14,924 nt of DNA, from positions 1 to 14,924 of the forward strand of contig CABQAC010000019.1 in NCBI GenBank assembly GCA_902462035.1, written 5' to 3'. The stretch's first letter is position 1, and each line of letters opens with the position of its first letter. Shown here one piece after another: positions 12,965 through 14,924 of the stretch. The notes under the pieces are model-generated. The model was given only the letters and a program-made list of their open reading frames with translations, was not told where the DNA came from and did no database searches. A program made the position numbers and the translations under genes. This DNA is from an uncultured Eubacteriales bacterium. Its GTDB lineage: Bacteria > Bacillota > Clostridia > Oscillospirales > Acutalibacteraceae.

Positions 12965-14908
12965 ATGGTGAAGGTATCCCTAAAGGGTGGGGAAGTCCGG
13001 GAATTTGAGGCCGGCCTTTCCGCGGCCGAAATCGCAAAGTCCATCGGCATGGGACTGTACAAAGCGGCTTGCGTGGCAAAAATCGACGGCAAAACGGTGG
13101 ATTTACGCACCCCGGTGGAGCATGACTGCCACCTGGAAATACTTTCCTTCGACAGTGCGGAGGGCCAGCACGCGTTTTGGCATACCGCTTCCCACGTGCT
13201 GGCACAGGCGGTGCAGCACCTGTACCCGGGGGCAAAATTCGCCATCGGTCCGGCGGTGGAAAACGGGTTTTATTACGACATGGAACTGCCGCGTCCACTT
13301 TCGACGGAAGACCTGGCGGCGGTGGAAGCCGAGATGAAAAAGATTGCCAAGGAGGATATCCCCCTGGAGCGATTCGAACTGGCGCCGGACGACGCTAAGG
13401 CGCTGATGGCGCAGTCGGGGCAGACTTACAAGCTGGAACTGATCGAGGAACACGCAGGAAAGGGCGAACTGATCAGCCTTTACCGCCAAGGTGATTTTAC
13501 AGACCTGTGCGCCGGCCCGCACCTGATGTCCACCGGCGCGGTAAAGGCTGTCCGGCTGACAAGCGTGACGGGCGCTTACTGGCGCGGGGACGCCACCAAG
13601 CAGATGCTCCAGCGGATTTACGGGGTTGCTTTTCCAAAGCAGTCCCAGTTGGAAGAACATCTGACCCGGATGGAGGAAGCCAAAAAACGCGACCACAACA
13701 TCCTGGGCAGGCAGCTTGGATATTTTACCACATGCGACCTGATTGGCCAGGGCTTGCCTATTTTGCTTCCTAACGGCGCGCGTGTCATCCAGCAGCTGCA
13801 GCGTTTTGTGGAGGACGAGGAACAAAAACGCGGCTGGCTGCTGACCAAAACGCCCTATATGGCCAAGAGCGACTTATACAAACTTTCCGGTCACTGGGAC
13901 CATTATAAGGAAGGCATGTTTGTGCTGGGGGATGAGGAAAAGGACAGCGAAGTGTTCGCGCTGCGTCCAATGACCTGTCCCTTCCAGTACCAGGCGTACT
14001 TGAACAAACCGCGTTCTTACCGGGATTTACCCCTGCGCTATAACGAAACTTCCACCTTGTTCCGCAACGAAGCGTCCGGCGAAATGCACGGTTTGATCCG
14101 CGTACGGCAGTTTACCATTTCCGAAGGGCATTTGATGTGCACGCCCGAACAGCTGGAAGATGAGTTCCGGTCTTGCCTGCAATTGGCTATTGATATGCTG
14201 AAGACCCTGGGGCTGTATGAAGACGTGTCCTATCGGTTCTCGCTGTGGGATCCCAACGACCGGGAAAAATATATCGGCACGCCGGAGCAGTGGGACGAGG
14301 CCCAGGGTATGATGCGCAAGATCTTAAACCACCTGGAAATCCCCTATGCGGAGGGAATCGGCGAAGCCGCATTCTATGGCCCCAAATTGGATATCCAGAT
14401 CAAAAATGTGTTCGGCAAGGAGGACACATTGATCACCATCCAAATCGACCAGATGCTGGCGGAAAAGTTCGGTATGGAGTATGTGGATGCCGACGGTGTA
14501 AAAAAGAACCCCTGCATCATTCACAGGACCTCCATCGGTTGCTACGAGCGCACACTGGCGCTGCTGATTGAAAAATACGCCGGCGCGCTGCCCCTTTGGC
14601 TGATGCCGACCCAGGTGCAGGTGCTGCCGATTGCGGAGCGCCACCAGGGATACGCCAAAAAACTGCGCGACCAGCTGTTTGCCGCGGGCGTGCGCGCGGA
14701 ATGCGACTGCCGCAACGAGAAGATTGGGTATAAGATCCGGGAGGCGCAGCTGCAAAAAACGCCGTATATGCTGGTGGTGGGTGACCAGGAGACGGAACAG
14801 GGAACGGTTGCCGTGCGCTCCCGCAAGGACGGCGATATCGGTGCCATGAGCTTTTCGGGTTTTCTAGAAAAAGTATTGTCAGAGATTGCCGCCAAAGCGG
14901 TCTGCTAA
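12965..14908 (+). CDS. thrS: Threonyl-tRNA synthetase
   Basis: Charges tRNA-Thr with threonine in the cytoplasm. The 647 residues cover the full bacterial architecture: an N-terminal TGS domain, the second-additional-domain editing site with His73/His77 (HTASH) and Cys182/His186 (CAGPH), the class II catalytic core, and a C-terminal anticodon-binding domain. The zinc ligands are Cys338 (RPMTCPF), His389 (ISEGHLMC) and His520 (IIHRTS). The core reads TCPFQYQAYLN and RYNETSTLFRNEASGEMHGL, where Escherichia coli has NCPGHVQIFN and an AEFGS...HRNEPSG segment, so it belongs to a divergent bacterial branch. The start is ATG at 12965, eight bases after AAAAAGGAG; the in-frame GTG at 12956 overlaps this site. 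Expression is under the T-box upstream. Confidence 0.97.
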   Translation: MVKVSLKGGEVREFEAGLSAAEIAKSIGMGLYKAACVAKIDGKTVDLRTPVEHDCHLEILSFDSAEGQHAFWHTASHVLAQAVQHLYPGAKFAIGPAVENGFYYDMELPRPLSTEDLAAVEAEMKKIAKEDIPLERFELAPDDAKALMAQSGQTYKLELIEEHAGKGELISLYRQGDFTDLCAGPHLMSTGAVKAVRLTSVTGAYWRGDATKQMLQRIYGVAFPKQSQLEEHLTRMEEAKKRDHNILGRQLGYFTTCDLIGQGLPILLPNGARVIQQLQRFVEDEEQKRGWLLTKTPYMAKSDLYKLSGHWDHYKEGMFVLGDEEKDSEVFALRPMTCPFQYQAYLNKPRSYRDLPLRYNETSTLFRNEASGEMHGLIRVRQFTISEGHLMCTPEQLEDEFRSCLQLAIDMLKTLGLYEDVSYRFSLWDPNDREKYIGTPEQWDEAQGMMRKILNHLEIPYAEGIGEAAFYGPKLDIQIKNVFGKEDTLITIQIDQMLAEKFGMEYVDADGVKKNPCIIHRTSIGCYERTLALLIEKYAGALPLWLMPTQVQVLPIAERHQGYAKKLRDQLFAAGVRAECDCRNEKIGYKIREAQLQKTPYMLVVGDQETEQGTVAVRSRKDGDIGAMSFSGFLEKVLSEIAAKAVC

Positions 14909-14924
14909 AAGTAAAGAATAATAA

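Overview
The window is chromosomal DNA from a moderately GC-rich, low-synteny-disturbance Firmicute, most likely a Clostridia-class organism such as the Oscillospiraceae/Ruminococcaceae (inference). The reasons are the T-box leader on thrS, the rny-ymdB-spoVS order (the same order as in Bacillus subtilis), a SpoVS protein that points to a spore-forming lineage, a FakA/YloV-RecG pair (also neighbours in B. subtilis), and strong AGGAGG-type ribosome binding sites with several GTG/TTG starts. No mobile element, CRISPR array, rRNA or tRNA was seen.

Layout from left to right. (1) 1-2064, plus strand: the C-terminal two thirds of SbcC, cut by the window edge. (2) 2065-2322: a compact regulatory segment with a consensus sigma-A promoter, a short transcript containing a 21-codon ORF, and a strong intrinsic terminator just before the next gene. 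(3) 2323-5503, plus strand: an ABC-2 type exporter operon with an ATPase and two integral membrane subunits of the uncharacterised COG4586/COG4587/COG3694 type, followed by a GNAT acetyltransferase. The ATPase gene carries an apparent frameshift near its 3' end. A bidirectional terminator closes the operon. (4) 5562-9278, minus strand: fakA (DhaL/DAK2 fatty-acid kinase) and recG, tightly coupled and driven by a promoter at 9442-9470. (5) 9568-12439, minus strand: rny (RNase Y), ymdB (metallophosphodiesterase) and spoVS, with terminators after rny and after spoVS. (6) 12440-12964: a divergent control region with back-to-back promoters for rny (minus) and thrS (plus), and a full T-box riboswitch with a threonine ACC specifier. 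(7) 12965-14908, plus strand: thrS, complete, ending 16 bases from the window edge.

Most genes are housekeeping: DNA repair (SbcC, RecG), RNA turnover and signalling (RNase Y, YmdB), phospholipid precursor activation (FakA), sporulation (SpoVS) and translation (ThrRS). The least explained part is the promoter / mini-ORF / terminator segment in front of the ABC exporter-acetyltransferase operon. It has the layout of a transcription attenuator but matches no riboswitch class that I recognise, and it could instead be a free-standing small RNA. The frameshift in the exporter ATPase is the second point worth checking.
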